Shown one piece after another: positions 51,073-61,580 of a stretch of DNA of 64,000 nucleotides. The notes under the pieces were generated by a model that was given only the letters and a program-made list of their open reading frames with translations, ran no database searches and was not told where the DNA came from. The stretch covers positions 62,001 through 126,000 of the forward strand of contig CANRYS010000006.1 of assembly GCA_947644305.1 (NCBI GenBank). The letters run 5' to 3'. The position numbers were made by a program, and so were the translations under genes. Positions within the stretch are counted from its first letter, which is position 1; the number at the start of each line of letters is the position of its first letter. Source of the stretch: an uncultured Roseburia sp. Its GTDB lineage: Bacteria; Bacillota; Clostridia; Lachnospirales; Lachnospiraceae.

Positions 51073-52587
51073 TCAGGCATCATGAGCCCATTGCTTTTTG
51101 TATTCTTCAATCGCCTGAATCAGTTTCTTCTCGGTATCATCACTGATCTCTTTTTCATCACGGATGGCCGCTGGAACTTCTGGATATTTTGTATCCATAA
51201 ACTCAAAAAGTCCCTTCTCAAAGTTAAGAATATCCTCAACTGCTATATCCAGCAGATATTTTTTCGTAGCTGCATAAATGATGATAACCTGATACCATAC
51301 TGGAAGCGGTGCATATTGTCCCTGTTTCAAAATCTCACGGATACGTTCTCCCTGATCCAGCTTCTGCTTTGTATCGGCATCCAGATCCGAACCAAACTGT
51401 GAAAACGCCGCCAGCTCACGGTACTGGGCAAGCTCAATACGAATCGGTCCGGCGATCTTTTTCATCGCCTTGATCTGCGCGGAACCACCTACTCTCGACA
51501 CACTGAGTCCCGGATTTACCGCAGGACGAAATCCTGAATTGAACATCTCCGTCTCCAGATAGATCTGACCGTCTGTAATGGAGATTACATTCGTCGGAAT
51601 GTACGCAGATACGTCGCCTGCCTGGGTCTCAATAATTGGCAGCGCGGTCAGAGAACCGCCGCCTAATTTATCCGAAAGCTTCGCCGCACGCTCTAACAGT
51701 CTGGAGTGCAGATAAAATACATCTCCCGGATATGCCTCACGTCCCGGCGGACGGCGGAGCAGCAGAGCAAGGGTACGATAAGCCGCTGCATGTTTTGTCA
51801 GATCGTCATAAACGATCAGTACGTCCTTTCCAGCTTCCATCCATTCCTCACCGATGGCACAACCCGCATAAGGGGCAATGTACTGGAGCGGAGCCAATTC
51901 GCTGGCAGTAGATGCCACAACTGTCGTATAATCCATGGCTCCATTGTCTTCTAAAGTCTTCACAATATTGGCCACCGTAGAAGCTTTCTGTCCAATCGCT
52001 ACGTAGATACACAAAACATCCTGGTCCTTCTGATTCAGGATCGTATCCACTGCGATGGCGGTCTTTCCTGTCTGACGGTCACCGATGATCAGCTCTCGCT
52101 GCCCTCTTCCGATGGGTACCATGGAATCGATGGCCTTGATCCCAGTCTGCAGCGGTGTATCTACTGATTTACGGGAAATAACACCACTTGCCACTCTCTC
52201 TACCGGCCGAACCTTCGTCGTGTGGATCGGTCCCTTGCCGTCGATGGGCTGTCCCAGTGCGTTGACAACACGTCCCAGCATAGCGTCACCAACTGGTACC
52301 GTCGCCACGCGTCCGGTGGTCTTTACGGTGTCTCCCTCGTTAATGTTAGATGTATCTCCCAACAGAACGGCACCTACGTTATCTTCTTCCAGATTCAGCA
52401 CCATTCCGTAGATCTCATTCGGAAATTCCAGAAGTTCACCCTGCATCGCCTTTTCCAGACCATGAATACGGGCAATTCCATCTGCTACCTGAATTACGGT
52501 TCCCACATCTGATACTTCAAACTCAGTACTATATTTTTTTATTTCTTCCTTGATCACTGAACTGATTTCTTCAGGTCTTAAATTCAT
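51073..52587 (-). CDS. atpA: ATP synthase alpha subunit
   Basis: [62 protein letters not shown]. Confidence 0.97.
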   Translation of the reverse strand: MNLRPEEISSVIKEEIKKYSTEFEVSDVGTVIQVADGIARIHGLEKAMQGELLEFPNEIYGMVLNLEEDNVGAVLLGDTSNINEGDTVKTTGRVATVPVGDAMLGRVVNALGQPIDGKGPIHTTKVRPVERVASGVISRKSVDTPLQTGIKAIDSMVPIGRGQRELIIGDRQTGKTAIAVDTILNQKDQDVLCIYVAIGQKASTVANIVKTLEDNGAMDYTTVVASTASELAPLQYIAPYAGCAIGEEWMEAGKDVLIVYDDLTKHAAAYRTLALLLRRPPGREAYPGDVFYLHSRLLERAAKLSDKLGGGSLTALPIIETQAGDVSAYIPTNVISITDGQIYLETEMFNSGFRPAVNPGLSVSRVGGSAQIKAMKKIAGPIRIELAQYRELAAFSQFGSDLDADTKQKLDQGERIREILKQGQYAPLPVWYQVIIIYAATKKYLLDIAVEDILNFEKGLFEFMDTKYPEVPAAIRDEKEISDDTEKKLIQAIEEYKKQWAHDA

Positions 52588-52615
52588 GTTTACCAAACAC
52601 CTTCTTTCCTTGAAG

Positions 52616-53161
52616 TCAGACTCTGACCTTCGCTAAGCTTCTAGTCATCTCTTCTAACTTCGTCTGAATACTGTTGTCCACAACCCTGTCACCAATGCGG
52701 ATACGGATACCTCCCAAAAGCTTCGGCTCCACAATATAATTCATCTCCAGGCTATCATATCCAGAAGTCGCTCTCAGACGCTCTTCCACATCGGATCTCT
52801 GGCCCTGAGTTAGCTCTGTAGGCGTCGTCACATAGACAACCCCGATCTTTTTATATTCCTTTGCCTCACTCTGAAAATGATCCAGCACAGGCAGGATTTC
52901 CCCAAAACGTCCTTTCTTCACAAGAATCTGAAGAAATCCCATCATGGTCTCTGACAGCTTGCCGTGAAAGGCACTTTCCACCAGCTCCCTGCTCTTCTCC
53001 TGCGTCATCTCAGGATGTGCCATAATTTCCATAAACTCTTTATTCTCTTCCAGTGCGACTTGGAGTTCTTTCACCTCATCCCAGATCTCATCCAGGCAGT
53101 CTTCCTCCAGCGCCAGCGAAAATAAAGCGTCTCCGTATACCTTAGAAACTAACTTTGCCAT
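52616..53161 (-). CDS. atpH: ATP synthase delta subunit
   Basis: OSCP-type protein, [12 protein letters not shown]...[27 protein letters not shown]. Confidence 0.94.
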   Translation of the reverse strand: MAKLVSKVYGDALFSLALEEDCLDEIWDEVKELQVALEENKEFMEIMAHPEMTQEKSRELVESAFHGKLSETMMGFLQILVKKGRFGEILPVLDHFQSEAKEYKKIGVVYVTTPTELTQGQRSDVEERLRATSGYDSLEMNYIVEPKLLGGIRIRIGDRVVDNSIQTKLEEMTRSLAKVRV

Positions 53162-53667
53162 GTCTCATCACCCATTTCCTTCAATGTCTCGTCAATGAGC
53201 TGCGCCTGTTTATCCTTGTCCATGGATGCTTCCACGAATTTGCCAGCCATGGCAGATGCAACCTGAACCATTTCCTGTTTCATCTCGTCGCGAACCTTAT
53301 TCTTCTCAAGCTCTACTTCCTTCTCAGCACGCACCTTAATCTGGTGTGCCTCCTCCGATGCCTTTTCCACAATCTCTTTTTCCTTGTCTAGAGCCTTGCG
53401 CCTCGCATCGGCAAGAAGTTCTGCCGTCTCCGCCTCCACCTGGGCAAGCTTCTCATCGTACTGGATCTTCATCTCTTTGGCATCGGACTGCGCCTTCGCG
53501 GCCTCCTCCAACTGCCCCTGGATAAAATCCTTTCGTTTCTGAATCAGCTTTCTCGCCGGATTGAAAAGCAGATAGGAAAGCAGGATAAACAAAACCAACA
53601 TGGCGATCAACGTAATTCCCGTGTCCACTAATAACTGGGAGTCAAGTCCAAATATTTTATCACCCAT
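53149..53667 (-). CDS. atpF: ATP synthase b subunit
   Basis: N-term TM, LFNPARKLIQKRKDFIQGQLEEA coiled coil; overlaps atpH. Confidence 0.95.
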   Translation of the reverse strand: MGDKIFGLDSQLLVDTGITLIAMLVLFILLSYLLFNPARKLIQKRKDFIQGQLEEAAKAQSDAKEMKIQYDEKLAQVEAETAELLADARRKALDKEKEIVEKASEEAHQIKVRAEKEVELEKNKVRDEMKQEMVQVASAMAGKFVEASMDKDKQAQLIDETLKEMGDETWQS

Positions 53668-53683
53668 GTCTTCTCACCTTTCC

Positions 53684-53729
53684 TGCACAGATAGCTGTGC
53701 ATCATTCTTTTCTTGCACACAAATCTGTG

Positions 53730-53730
<1 letters not shown>
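53684..53730 (-). repeat. Two tandem hairpins in atpE-atpF gap
   Basis: TGCACAG-atag-CTGTGCA and ACACA-aatc-TGTGT. Confidence 0.65.
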
Positions 53731-54005
<275 letters not shown>

Positions 54006-54063
54006 TTATTTTAATGTTATACATAAAACTACAGTAAAAACTATACTTATACTGTCGGATGGT

Positions 54064-54777
54064 CTATTCCTGCGCCGCATCTCCGGCTGCATTGGAGATA
54101 AATACCATCGTCAACATGGCAAATACGTATGCCTGAAGACATCCGGAAAATACATCCAGATATGCATGCAGTGCCGCCGGCCAGATGATCGCGATCTTCT
54201 GCATCAGTCCGTAGATCAGCGCCATCATCATCGTTCCCGATAAGATATTGGCGAACAGACGAAGGGACATAGAGATCGGCGTGGCAAACTCACTGATGAT
54301 ATTCACAGGCAAAAACAGAAAGAATGGTTCAAACAATCCTTTGATCTTGCCCATCTTCTGCCACTTAAAGCCTTGATACTGGATCATAAAGAAGGTGATC
54401 AGCGCCAGCGGAAGTGTTACCCCGTAATCCGCTGTAGGCGGCCGAAGGCCAAACAGACCGGACAAGTTACAGGTAAGAATAAGTAAAAACAGCGCGCTGA
54501 CATAATTTCTAAATACCGGCGCCAGCTTTCTTCCCATGTTGTCAAGGATCAGCTTATCCAGCGTCTCCACCAGCATCTCCAGCACATTCAGGAAACCGGT
54601 GGGGGCTTTGCGGTAATCCGCTTTTTTTATCACACGGTTGGCCACGATGGCAAAAGCAATGAGTACCACCATGACGATCGCCAGGCACACGTGGGTCGTG
54701 GTGATCCAAAACGAAAAATCGCCGATATGGACTTCCTGGTAACCATGTATATAAAAATCTACCTTATTTTCACCCAA
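54064..54777 (-). CDS. atpB: ATP synthase a subunit
   Basis: ATPISMSLRLFANILSGTMMMALIYGL. Confidence 0.95.
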   Translation of the reverse strand: MGENKVDFYIHGYQEVHIGDFSFWITTTHVCLAIVMVVLIAFAIVANRVIKKADYRKAPTGFLNVLEMLVETLDKLILDNMGRKLAPVFRNYVSALFLLILTCNLSGLFGLRPPTADYGVTLPLALITFFMIQYQGFKWQKMGKIKGLFEPFFLFLPVNIISEFATPISMSLRLFANILSGTMMMALIYGLMQKIAIIWPAALHAYLDVFSGCLQAYVFAMLTMVFISNAAGDAAQE

Positions 54778-54809
54778 TGTTTTCTCCTTTCCAGGCAGTT
54801 TTAAATGCC

Positions 54810-55232
54810 TTAATATTTATTCTCTGACAGTGAACTGTCGGAAATGCTTTTTTCCCTGAATATCACAGGGTATAATAACGCTGCTGCCTTTGTGGCAAAC
54901 AATCCTGCAAAGGTAGTCGCCGGATGAAACAGCCACGGAAACCGAAAACCGGCAAACAGTGCAGCCAGCGCAGCGATCGAGCGAAGCGTCGCCATGACTT
55001 TAGAGTGATTTACAGCACTCTTGCGTTCCAGATCCAGTTCTAGATCCAGCGTAGAAAACCGATGCAGCATGAGCAGGGTAGATACCCCGCTTCCCAGCAC
55101 CTCGCCCAGCACGTAGGGCAGTATAGAAAAGGGATGAAAGATCCAGACCACCAGCCCTGCTGCCAAAACGACAGCCGCCAGAAGCCATATGATGCCGATC
55201 ACCCTATGGAGTGTCTGTTTTGCTTCCTTCAT
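54810..55232 (-). CDS. ATP synthase subunit I-like membrane protein
   Basis: Multi-TM protein directly upstream of atpB. Confidence 0.75.
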   Translation of the reverse strand: MKEAKQTLHRVIGIIWLLAAVVLAAGLVVWIFHPFSILPYVLGEVLGSGVSTLLMLHRFSTLDLELDLERKSAVNHSKVMATLRSIAALAALFAGFRFPWLFHPATTFAGLFATKAAALLYPVIFREKSISDSSLSENKY

Positions 55233-55539
55233 CCGAATCCTCCTTCGGTGTGGTCGTGACCTCCGCCGCAACATCCTTTTTCGCAGTCTCTTCCGATGAC
55301 TGCAATCTGCCAGTCAGGATAAATAAGCTTCGGATGGAAGCCAGAATCCCAATGAGCAGAAATATCATGACCCAGTACCGGGTGCCAGCCAGCCGGTCGA
55401 TATAATATCCGATGCCAAAGCTGATTCCCATACAGGTCATCATCGCCAGACCGATTTGGGTGAGCATGGCAAGTGCACGAAGGATCTCTTTATTTTCTCT
55501 TTTTTTATCTCTCTTTTTCATAGATCTGTCCCCTGCCAT
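55204..55539 (-). CDS. AtpZ/AtpI family protein
   Basis: LRALAMLTQIGLAMMTCMGISFGIGYYIDRLAGT. Confidence 0.85.
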   Translation of the reverse strand: MAGDRSMKKRDKKRENKEILRALAMLTQIGLAMMTCMGISFGIGYYIDRLAGTRYWVMIFLLIGILASIRSLFILTGRLQSSEETAKKDVAAEVTTTPKEDSDEGSKTDTP

Positions 55540-55554
55540 CCCTCCCGGCGATTC

Positions 55555-56346
55555 TTACATTTCCCGCGCCTTTTTTACACAGGCTTTCATCGCCTCGATC
55601 ACAGCGCTCCGAAGACCTTCTTTCTCCAGAACTCTCACAGCCTCTATGGTCGTACCCCCTGGAGAGCACACCATATCTTTCAATTCTCCCGGATGCCTGC
55701 CGGTCTCAAGAACCATCTTGGCGCTTCCCAGCACACTCTGTGCTGCCAGCTCATAGGCCTGCGCCCTGGGCATCCCATCTGCCACTGCCGCATCTGCCAT
55801 CGCCTCGATAAACATAAACACATAAGCCGGGGAACTTCCACTCACACCAATCACCGTATCGATCATGGTCTCAGACACCTCATGGGCGATACCAAAGCTG
55901 GAGAATATTTCCATGGTCTTTTTTTTATCTTCTGCCGTTATATTTTCATTAAAGCATATGCCAGCCGCTCCTTCTAGCACCAGAGCTGGAGTATTTGGCA
56001 TACTTCTTACTAATTTGATATTCTTGCCAAAAAGACGCTCGATATTCTTCATCGTCTGTCCGGCAGCGATGGAAATGATCAAGGCATCCTTTCTAACCTC
56101 ATCCCGGATGTTCGGAATCACCGTCTCAAACTGAAAGGGTTTCACTGCCAGAATGAGCACATCTGCCTCTGCCGCAACTTTTTTGTTATCTGGTGTCACG
56201 TGTACGCCAAACTGATCCTTCAGTTTGGAAAGTGCTTCTTGATTTCTTCGGGATACTATAATATCTTCCGCTGCATACAGCTTTTTATCCAGTATTCCCT
56301 TTATCATAGCCTGCGCCATATTACCGCAGCCAATAAAACCTAACAT
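55555..56346 (-). CDS. proC: Pyrroline-5-carboxylate reductase
   Basis: GFIGCGNMAQAMIKGI, VRSMPNTPALVLEGAAG, SGSSPAYVFMFIEAMADAAV, SPGGTTIEAVRVLE. Confidence 0.96.
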   Translation of the reverse strand: MLGFIGCGNMAQAMIKGILDKKLYAAEDIIVSRRNQEALSKLKDQFGVHVTPDNKKVAAEADVLILAVKPFQFETVIPNIRDEVRKDALIISIAAGQTMKNIERLFGKNIKLVRSMPNTPALVLEGAAGICFNENITAEDKKKTMEIFSSFGIAHEVSETMIDTVIGVSGSSPAYVFMFIEAMADAAVADGMPRAQAYELAAQSVLGSAKMVLETGRHPGELKDMVCSPGGTTIEAVRVLEKEGLRSAVIEAMKACVKKAREM

Positions 56347-56385
56347 ATTTTTCACTCTTTTCTTCATTTAACTTCCAACATAGCT

Positions 56386-56817
56386 TTATTCGTCTTCCAG
56401 CATGGCGATCCGCCTCGCATGGCGCTCTGCCCCGGAAAATTCTGTATTTAAGAAAGTGTCCACGATCTTTACCGCGAGCCCTGGACCGACAACCCTTGCC
56501 CCCATGGCCACGATATTGGCATCGTTATGTAGTCTGGTCGCTTCCGCGCTAAAACAATCATGACACTGCGCGGCGCGGATTCCCTTCACCTTATTGGCGG
56601 CGATGGAGATGCCAATGCCAGTGCCGCAGATCAGGATACCCTTTTCACATTCTCCGTCTGCCACCGCGTGGGCCACTTTTTTCCCATACACCGGATAGTC
56701 CACCGGATCTTCGCTGAAAGAGCCATAATCTTTATATTCCAGCCCCTTTTCATCCAGATATTTAATAATTTCCTGTTTCAAATTGTAACCTGCCTGGTCA
56801 CTTCCCAATGCTATCAT
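56386..56817 (-). CDS. rpiB: Ribose 5-phosphate isomerase B
   Basis: IALGSDQAGYNLKQEI, CGTGIGISIAANKVKGIRAAQC, RLHNDANIVAMGARVVG. Confidence 0.95.
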   Translation of the reverse strand: MIALGSDQAGYNLKQEIIKYLDEKGLEYKDYGSFSEDPVDYPVYGKKVAHAVADGECEKGILICGTGIGISIAANKVKGIRAAQCHDCFSAEATRLHNDANIVAMGARVVGPGLAVKIVDTFLNTEFSGAERHARRIAMLEDE

Positions 56818-56849
56818 TTTTTTCCTCCATTCAAAGGAGTGGTATTGTA

Positions 56850-57296
56850 CTAGTTCCACTCCAGTTTTTTCTTGATCTTATAAAGCAAGTCCTTTATCTC
56901 TACATAACTTGCCTCATACACCGTTTCATCTCCCCCGTGGGGCGGCAGTACCTCTCCCTCTTCGCCGGCAAACTCATGGAGAGTATACACGTTGTCAGAT
57001 ATGCCAAAATCCTCAACCACCTTCACCTTTTCCACAAAATTCATGGTGATGATCAAGGTATCCTCCGTCACTTCTTCCGGCCGAAACTCCGTCGAAACCT
57101 GCTCCTCACAGGGAACCGCATGATTCATGAGAATATCCGTCACCTTCATGTTGCGCGGTTCCGGAAACAAAACCACAAGCCCGCGGGACAGGATCTCCTT
57201 ATCCTTGTCCATCAAAATACTTTTGAACATCCACTCCGCCATCGGACTTAATGTCACATTTTCCTTGCTTACAAAAATTACTTTCTTATAATCCAT
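56850..57296 (-). CDS. Low-molecular-weight phosphatase (YwlE-like) homologue with degenerate active site
   Basis: KKVIFVSKENVTLSPMAEWMF aligns to the LMW-PTP P-loop but lacks Cys and Arg; located between rpiB and sua5. Confidence 0.85.
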   Translation of the reverse strand: MDYKKVIFVSKENVTLSPMAEWMFKSILMDKDKEILSRGLVVLFPEPRNMKVTDILMNHAVPCEEQVSTEFRPEEVTEDTLIITMNFVEKVKVVEDFGISDNVYTLHEFAGEEGEVLPPHGGDETVYEASYVEIKDLLYKIKKKLEWN

Positions 57297-58377
57297 CCCC
57301 GACTCCATCTCCATTATCTACCTCGATTACCTGCTGCCCGGCGGCTTTCAACAGGCGGTTCATCACCGCTTCTTCCTTGGCAGAGTCATAAAAACTTTCA
57401 GATAAGATCATTTTTACGTGAAGTTCATCAAATCTGCGGAGCACTCCATAAAGATAGCGTCCCACGTCATCTCTCCGCCTGGAACCCGCTGTCACTACCT
57501 GTCCCACAGAGTACTGTGCCGCGGTCTCTTCGGTGGCAAGTATGCCGATCTCTTCCGGGCGAATTCCCTTCTCGTGAATCAGTCTCCTGGCCGCTTCATT
57601 GATTCCCGCAGTGACCGCCTCCTGCCTGCCACAAAATACTTTCATCTGTGCTTTCGGCGCATAATGCCTGTATTTCATACCGGGAGCTTTCGGCGCCACA
57701 TCTCCCTCCACACTGAGAAGAGCGGGGTCCATGGCTGCTTCTCCCACTACCTCCTCTACCATCTGTCTGGTAATATATCCGGGACGAAGGATCACCGGAA
57801 GTTCACCGGTCAGATCCACGATGGTGGACTCAAATCCGATCCCCACCTCACCGCCATCGATGATCATGTCAATCTTTCCCTCCAGATCTTCTCTCACATG
57901 CTCCGCCCTGGTAGGACTTGGCCGTCCCGACGTGTTGGCGCTGGGAGCTGCCACAGGTACGGATACCGCCTCCAGAAACTCCAGTGCTCCGGGGTGTTCT
58001 GGCATACGAACGGCCACCGTCTCCAAACCGCCAGTGATCTCATAGGGAACACAATCTGCCTTTTCAAATATCATCGTCAGCGGTCCCGGCCAGAAAGCCT
58101 CTGCCAGTCTCACTGCTGTATCTGGAATCCGTCTGGTGATCTCTTTTAATTGGGAGAACCGTCTGATGTGGAGGATCAGAGGATTATCCGACGGACGCCC
58201 TTTCGCCGTGTAGATCCTGCGGGCGGCTTCTTTTTGAAGCCCGTTCCCCCCCAAACCATACACGGTCTCCGTGGGAAATGCCACCAGGCCCCCCTGATCT
58301 ATAATCCTTTTTGCCTCTGCCAGTTCAGAGGGCTCATACCCTCTGTCTGGACTCCAGATAATGTATTTTGTATCCAT
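57286..58377 (-). CDS. L-threonylcarbamoyladenylate synthase (Sua5/YrdC/YwlC family)
   Basis: GGLVAFPTETVYGLGGNG, KGRPSDNPLILHI, PSANTSGRPSPTRAEHV, C-terminal Sua5 domain. Confidence 0.95.
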   Translation of the reverse strand: MDTKYIIWSPDRGYEPSELAEAKRIIDQGGLVAFPTETVYGLGGNGLQKEAARRIYTAKGRPSDNPLILHIRRFSQLKEITRRIPDTAVRLAEAFWPGPLTMIFEKADCVPYEITGGLETVAVRMPEHPGALEFLEAVSVPVAAPSANTSGRPSPTRAEHVREDLEGKIDMIIDGGEVGIGFESTIVDLTGELPVILRPGYITRQMVEEVVGEAAMDPALLSVEGDVAPKAPGMKYRHYAPKAQMKVFCGRQEAVTAGINEAARRLIHEKGIRPEEIGILATEETAAQYSVGQVVTAGSRRRDDVGRYLYGVLRRFDELHVKMILSESFYDSAKEEAVMNRLLKAAGQQVIEVDNGDGVGDGL

Positions 58378-58431
58378 AGCCTTTTGTCTGCCTTCATCCA
58401 TAAAATCCATATAGAATATATTACCACAAGA

Positions 58432-59130
58432 TCATTGGTTATACAAGAAATTTTCGATCCCTTCCGCGATGGCATTTGCCATTTTTTGTTGATATTCACC
58501 AGATTTTAAGAGCTGCTCCTCTTGAGGATTGGAGAGAAAACCGCACTCGATGATGGCAAATATACCCTCTGTCTTCTTTAACATGTAATAACTATCGTTT
58601 CCCTTCTCCACCCGGTGATTTCCATCTGCTATTTTTTCCTTCACGGTCTCCTGAAGTACTGTGGCAAAGGCGTGGCTCTCTTCGGAATTATTGTAGTAAA
58701 ATACCTGAGCCCCCTTCGTCCCGGCGGAATAACTATTTTGATGAATACTCACAGTCAGAGCAGGTTTATTTTCATTGATCATGCTCACCCTGGATTTTAG
58801 ATCTGAGAGCTTTTTCCCCGATGCCTTTTCATGACACAGAGCCTGATCCTCTTCTCTGGTAAGGAGCACTTGATAACCACTATCTTCCAACACTTGTTTT
58901 AATTTGAGTGCTATGCTCAGGTTTATATCCTTTTCCAGCGTCCCTCCGACTCCCACTTTTCCGGGATCAAACCCTCCATGTCCGGGGTCCACCATGACCA
59001 GCTCCTTGGTATTTTTTCCTGTTATATTCAGCACCGCCTTGTCCTTTACCTGAATGGTGGCTAGGACGACTACCGCAAACAACAGAATCGTCACCGCCCA
59101 AACTTTCCATGTCCCTCTTTCTCTCTTCAT
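58432..59130 (-). CDS. N-acetylmuramoyl-L-alanine amidase (CwlD-like)
   Basis: VDPGHGGFDPGKVG, NLSIALKLKQVLE, SIHQNSYS, IIECGFLSNPQEEQLL. Confidence 0.92.
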   Translation of the reverse strand: MKRERGTWKVWAVTILLFAVVVLATIQVKDKAVLNITGKNTKELVMVDPGHGGFDPGKVGVGGTLEKDINLSIALKLKQVLEDSGYQVLLTREEDQALCHEKASGKKLSDLKSRVSMINENKPALTVSIHQNSYSAGTKGAQVFYYNNSEESHAFATVLQETVKEKIADGNHRVEKGNDSYYMLKKTEGIFAIIECGFLSNPQEEQLLKSGEYQQKMANAIAEGIENFLYNQ

Positions 59131-59184
59131 AAAAAATTCCACTCCATACATCTTTATTATCAATGTACGGAGTGGACAAAGTGT

Positions 59185-60900
59185 CTATTCCTGTTTTTGT
59201 ATATATTTTGCGATGGTTGTCCACGTGACAGGACGCTCAAAACCAAGCTTCCAGAAGGCTACACCAGCCGCTTTGTTTTCAAAGACCACTTCCAACTTTT
59301 TCTCCAATGAAGTCTCTTCCTCCAGCCATATCCGGTACTTATAATTATCTGCCTTATATTCTGCATAATACTGTCCAGTAGCTTCATCCCATTCCGAAGT
59401 CACTCCCTGGGACTGGAGAAGGCTCTCCGCGGAGCTCATGCCATAGACGGCAGGACGACTGGCCAGTTTGCCCTTTTTCGTCTCTTTCCAGAGTCTTGTA
59501 TAGAAGGGAAGGGCTACCACAACCCGCTCTGCTGGAATATATTTTAACCCCAGCTCGACACCATTTTTTACGAAAGGCAGTGATGAGACAGAACCACTCT
59601 CTGTGCTTCCAGAATAATGTTCATCGTATGCCATAAAGATCACATAATCCACAACCTTGCCCTGCTCTGCCCAGCTATAGAAGGATGAACTCTCTGTGGG
59701 AAGGTAATCATCCACCGACACAACGATATTGTTGGCGTGGCAGGCGAGAACCAGTTCCCTCAAAAATTCCAGGTATGCAGGTGCTGTCTTTGCCGTTATT
59801 TTCTCAAAATCCACATTGATTCCATCCAGGTTATAGCGCATCGCTGTAGTCACCAGATTGTTTATCAATTTAGATCGAATCGATGTCCTCCCCAATATCT
59901 TCTTTATATTAATGTTATTTTTCTTTTCATCGAAATCATTGACCAGTCCCCAGACCTTCATTCCTTTTGCATGAGCCGCCGACACGTAATCAGCGCTGGC
60001 CAGAGAAGAAATGTTTCCCTTGTTATCACTGAGCGCAAACCAGGTAGGCGAAATCACATTGAGGCCTGTAGCCTGTGACGTCTTGAACTGCAGGTCCGCA
60101 CTTCCCACTACCCCCGTCATCTGATGCCATCCCAGGCAGATCGTTTTGTCCATCTTGATCTGCGGAAAGATATCTTCCTGTTTCTCCGTAGTCCACGCCT
60201 TCTCCATCTTTTCTGTCAGATATTCTTCGGGAACATATCCCTCGATTCCCTCCAGCGTGAAGATCTTCTGATACCCATTTTCGGCTTTACTTGAAGTGTC
60301 TACCAGAACCTCTTTCGCTTTTTTCAGTTCCAGTAGATAATCATATTTTTTATTGGGCCCCACCCGAAGTCTTATGTCATCCGCCAGCACGGCAAATGTA
60401 TTGCTGCTCTCAAAATCCGACTGCACCAGGATTCGGTTCGGCTCCTGCATATAGGAATAATTGATCCTAGAATGCTGCGCCACAAATTCCATCGCCACGT
60501 AAGTGGTTCCACCGTCCTGATACAATGCCTGATAAGACATTTCTTTCGTCTCTTTTCCCAATGTATAGTGAAGGCTGTCCGCCATATTTACCGTGATCAG
60601 CCCCCCGGAAGTCGCCAGACACAAAACATCTTCTTTATCATCCCAATAAATCCGCTCATTCATATATCCGGTAGCGATCTCCACCGGAACATAAACGACG
60701 CCGCTGACCAGTTTTCCTCTCTCCTCTACCGGCTTTCCATTTATGATAAGCAATGCCTCTTCTTTGCCGATCTTATACTGCTCACTCATCGGTCTCTGGG
60801 TAAAACTTGGTGCAAACTTCTTAAACACGATCATACCCACCGCCGCAAAAAGTGCAAGTATGACAAATAGTATAAATATCACGGTCAGCTTCTTTTTCAT
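59185..60900 (-). CDS. GH18-family glycosyl hydrolase with SH3-like and copper-amine-oxidase-like N-terminal domains
   Basis: YNLDGINVDFEKI GH18 motif; VDYVIFMAYDEHY; RLRVGPNKKYDYLLELKKAKEV SH3b. Confidence 0.9.
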   Translation of the reverse strand: MKKKLTVIFILFVILALFAAVGMIVFKKFAPSFTQRPMSEQYKIGKEEALLIINGKPVEERGKLVSGVVYVPVEIATGYMNERIYWDDKEDVLCLATSGGLITVNMADSLHYTLGKETKEMSYQALYQDGGTTYVAMEFVAQHSRINYSYMQEPNRILVQSDFESSNTFAVLADDIRLRVGPNKKYDYLLELKKAKEVLVDTSSKAENGYQKIFTLEGIEGYVPEEYLTEKMEKAWTTEKQEDIFPQIKMDKTICLGWHQMTGVVGSADLQFKTSQATGLNVISPTWFALSDNKGNISSLASADYVSAAHAKGMKVWGLVNDFDEKKNNINIKKILGRTSIRSKLINNLVTTAMRYNLDGINVDFEKITAKTAPAYLEFLRELVLACHANNIVVSVDDYLPTESSSFYSWAEQGKVVDYVIFMAYDEHYSGSTESGSVSSLPFVKNGVELGLKYIPAERVVVALPFYTRLWKETKKGKLASRPAVYGMSSAESLLQSQGVTSEWDEATGQYYAEYKADNYKYRIWLEEETSLEKKLEVVFENKAAGVAFWKLGFERPVTWTTIAKYIQKQE

Positions 60901-61256
60901 CTGTTATACGTCCTTTCGTTTATCAATCGTTGTTTCATCATTCTTTTGTCATGGTATCATTATAACAGTTGTTATAATGGTTTTCAAGGGCTGGAAGCCC
61001 AGTTAAAAAAGAATATATACCGAATAAACGTATATCGTTCACCACTGCCTCTACTTTGAGAAATAAAAGTATCTATTTTGTAAGTTCTCATTTTTATTCA
61101 CTTCCAGATAATAGTATGATTTTTCTTTTCTGCTGCGAACCAGTGCGGGACTGTCAATCTCCGTCCCTCATATAATCAAAATAATCCGTTCCAACATAAA
61201 TCACATTATTGTTTTTTACAGCAAAGCCAACCACATCACCCCAGTCCCCTTCACCT

Positions 61257-61442
61257 TCAGATTTCATTTATCACGGACTCCGAAAGATTATTAAATGCTT
61301 CAACACATCTTTCGGCACATTCTTTCAAAGCAGCGCTTTTAACACCTACTCTCAGCTCATTGCCATTTTCATCATCACGAAAGAAATTACTTTTGAAACT
61401 TCCCTCACAGAATGCTTCTTCCTGGTGTATCCAATTAATCAT
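61257..61442 (-). CDS. Hypothetical small protein (possibly N-terminal part of a frameshifted gene)
   Basis: AGGAGG RBS upstream of MINWIHQEEAF; followed in another frame by MKSEGEGDWGDVVGFAVKNNNVIYVGTDYFDYMRDGD (61154-61267). Confidence 0.45.
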   Translation of the reverse strand: MINWIHQEEAFCEGSFKSNFFRDDENGNELRVGVKSAALKECAERCVEAFNNLSESVINEI

Positions 61443-61477
61443 CAAACGTTTCCTCCTGTTAAACCTTTTGGTCTCCA

Positions 61478-61510
61478 TAGCTCGATGGCGCTAAGTTTTG
61501 ATTCGCTTAT
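61478..61510 (-). repeat. Degenerate copy of AGCTCGA-family 3'-end palindrome
   Basis: TAGCTCGATGGCG identical to the 32891-32903 arm; opposite arm decayed. Confidence 0.5.
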
Positions 61511-61529
61511 CTACTAATGTTTTTGGTTC

Positions 61530-61565
61530 AAAAACAACATGCGGAGCAACAAACTGCCCCGCACA
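61530..61565 (-). terminator. Terminator downstream of rnfB
   Basis: TGCGGGGCAGTTTGTTGCTCCGCA then TGTTGTTTTT on minus strand. Confidence 0.65.
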
Positions 61566-61580
61566 TCATTTCGTATATAC

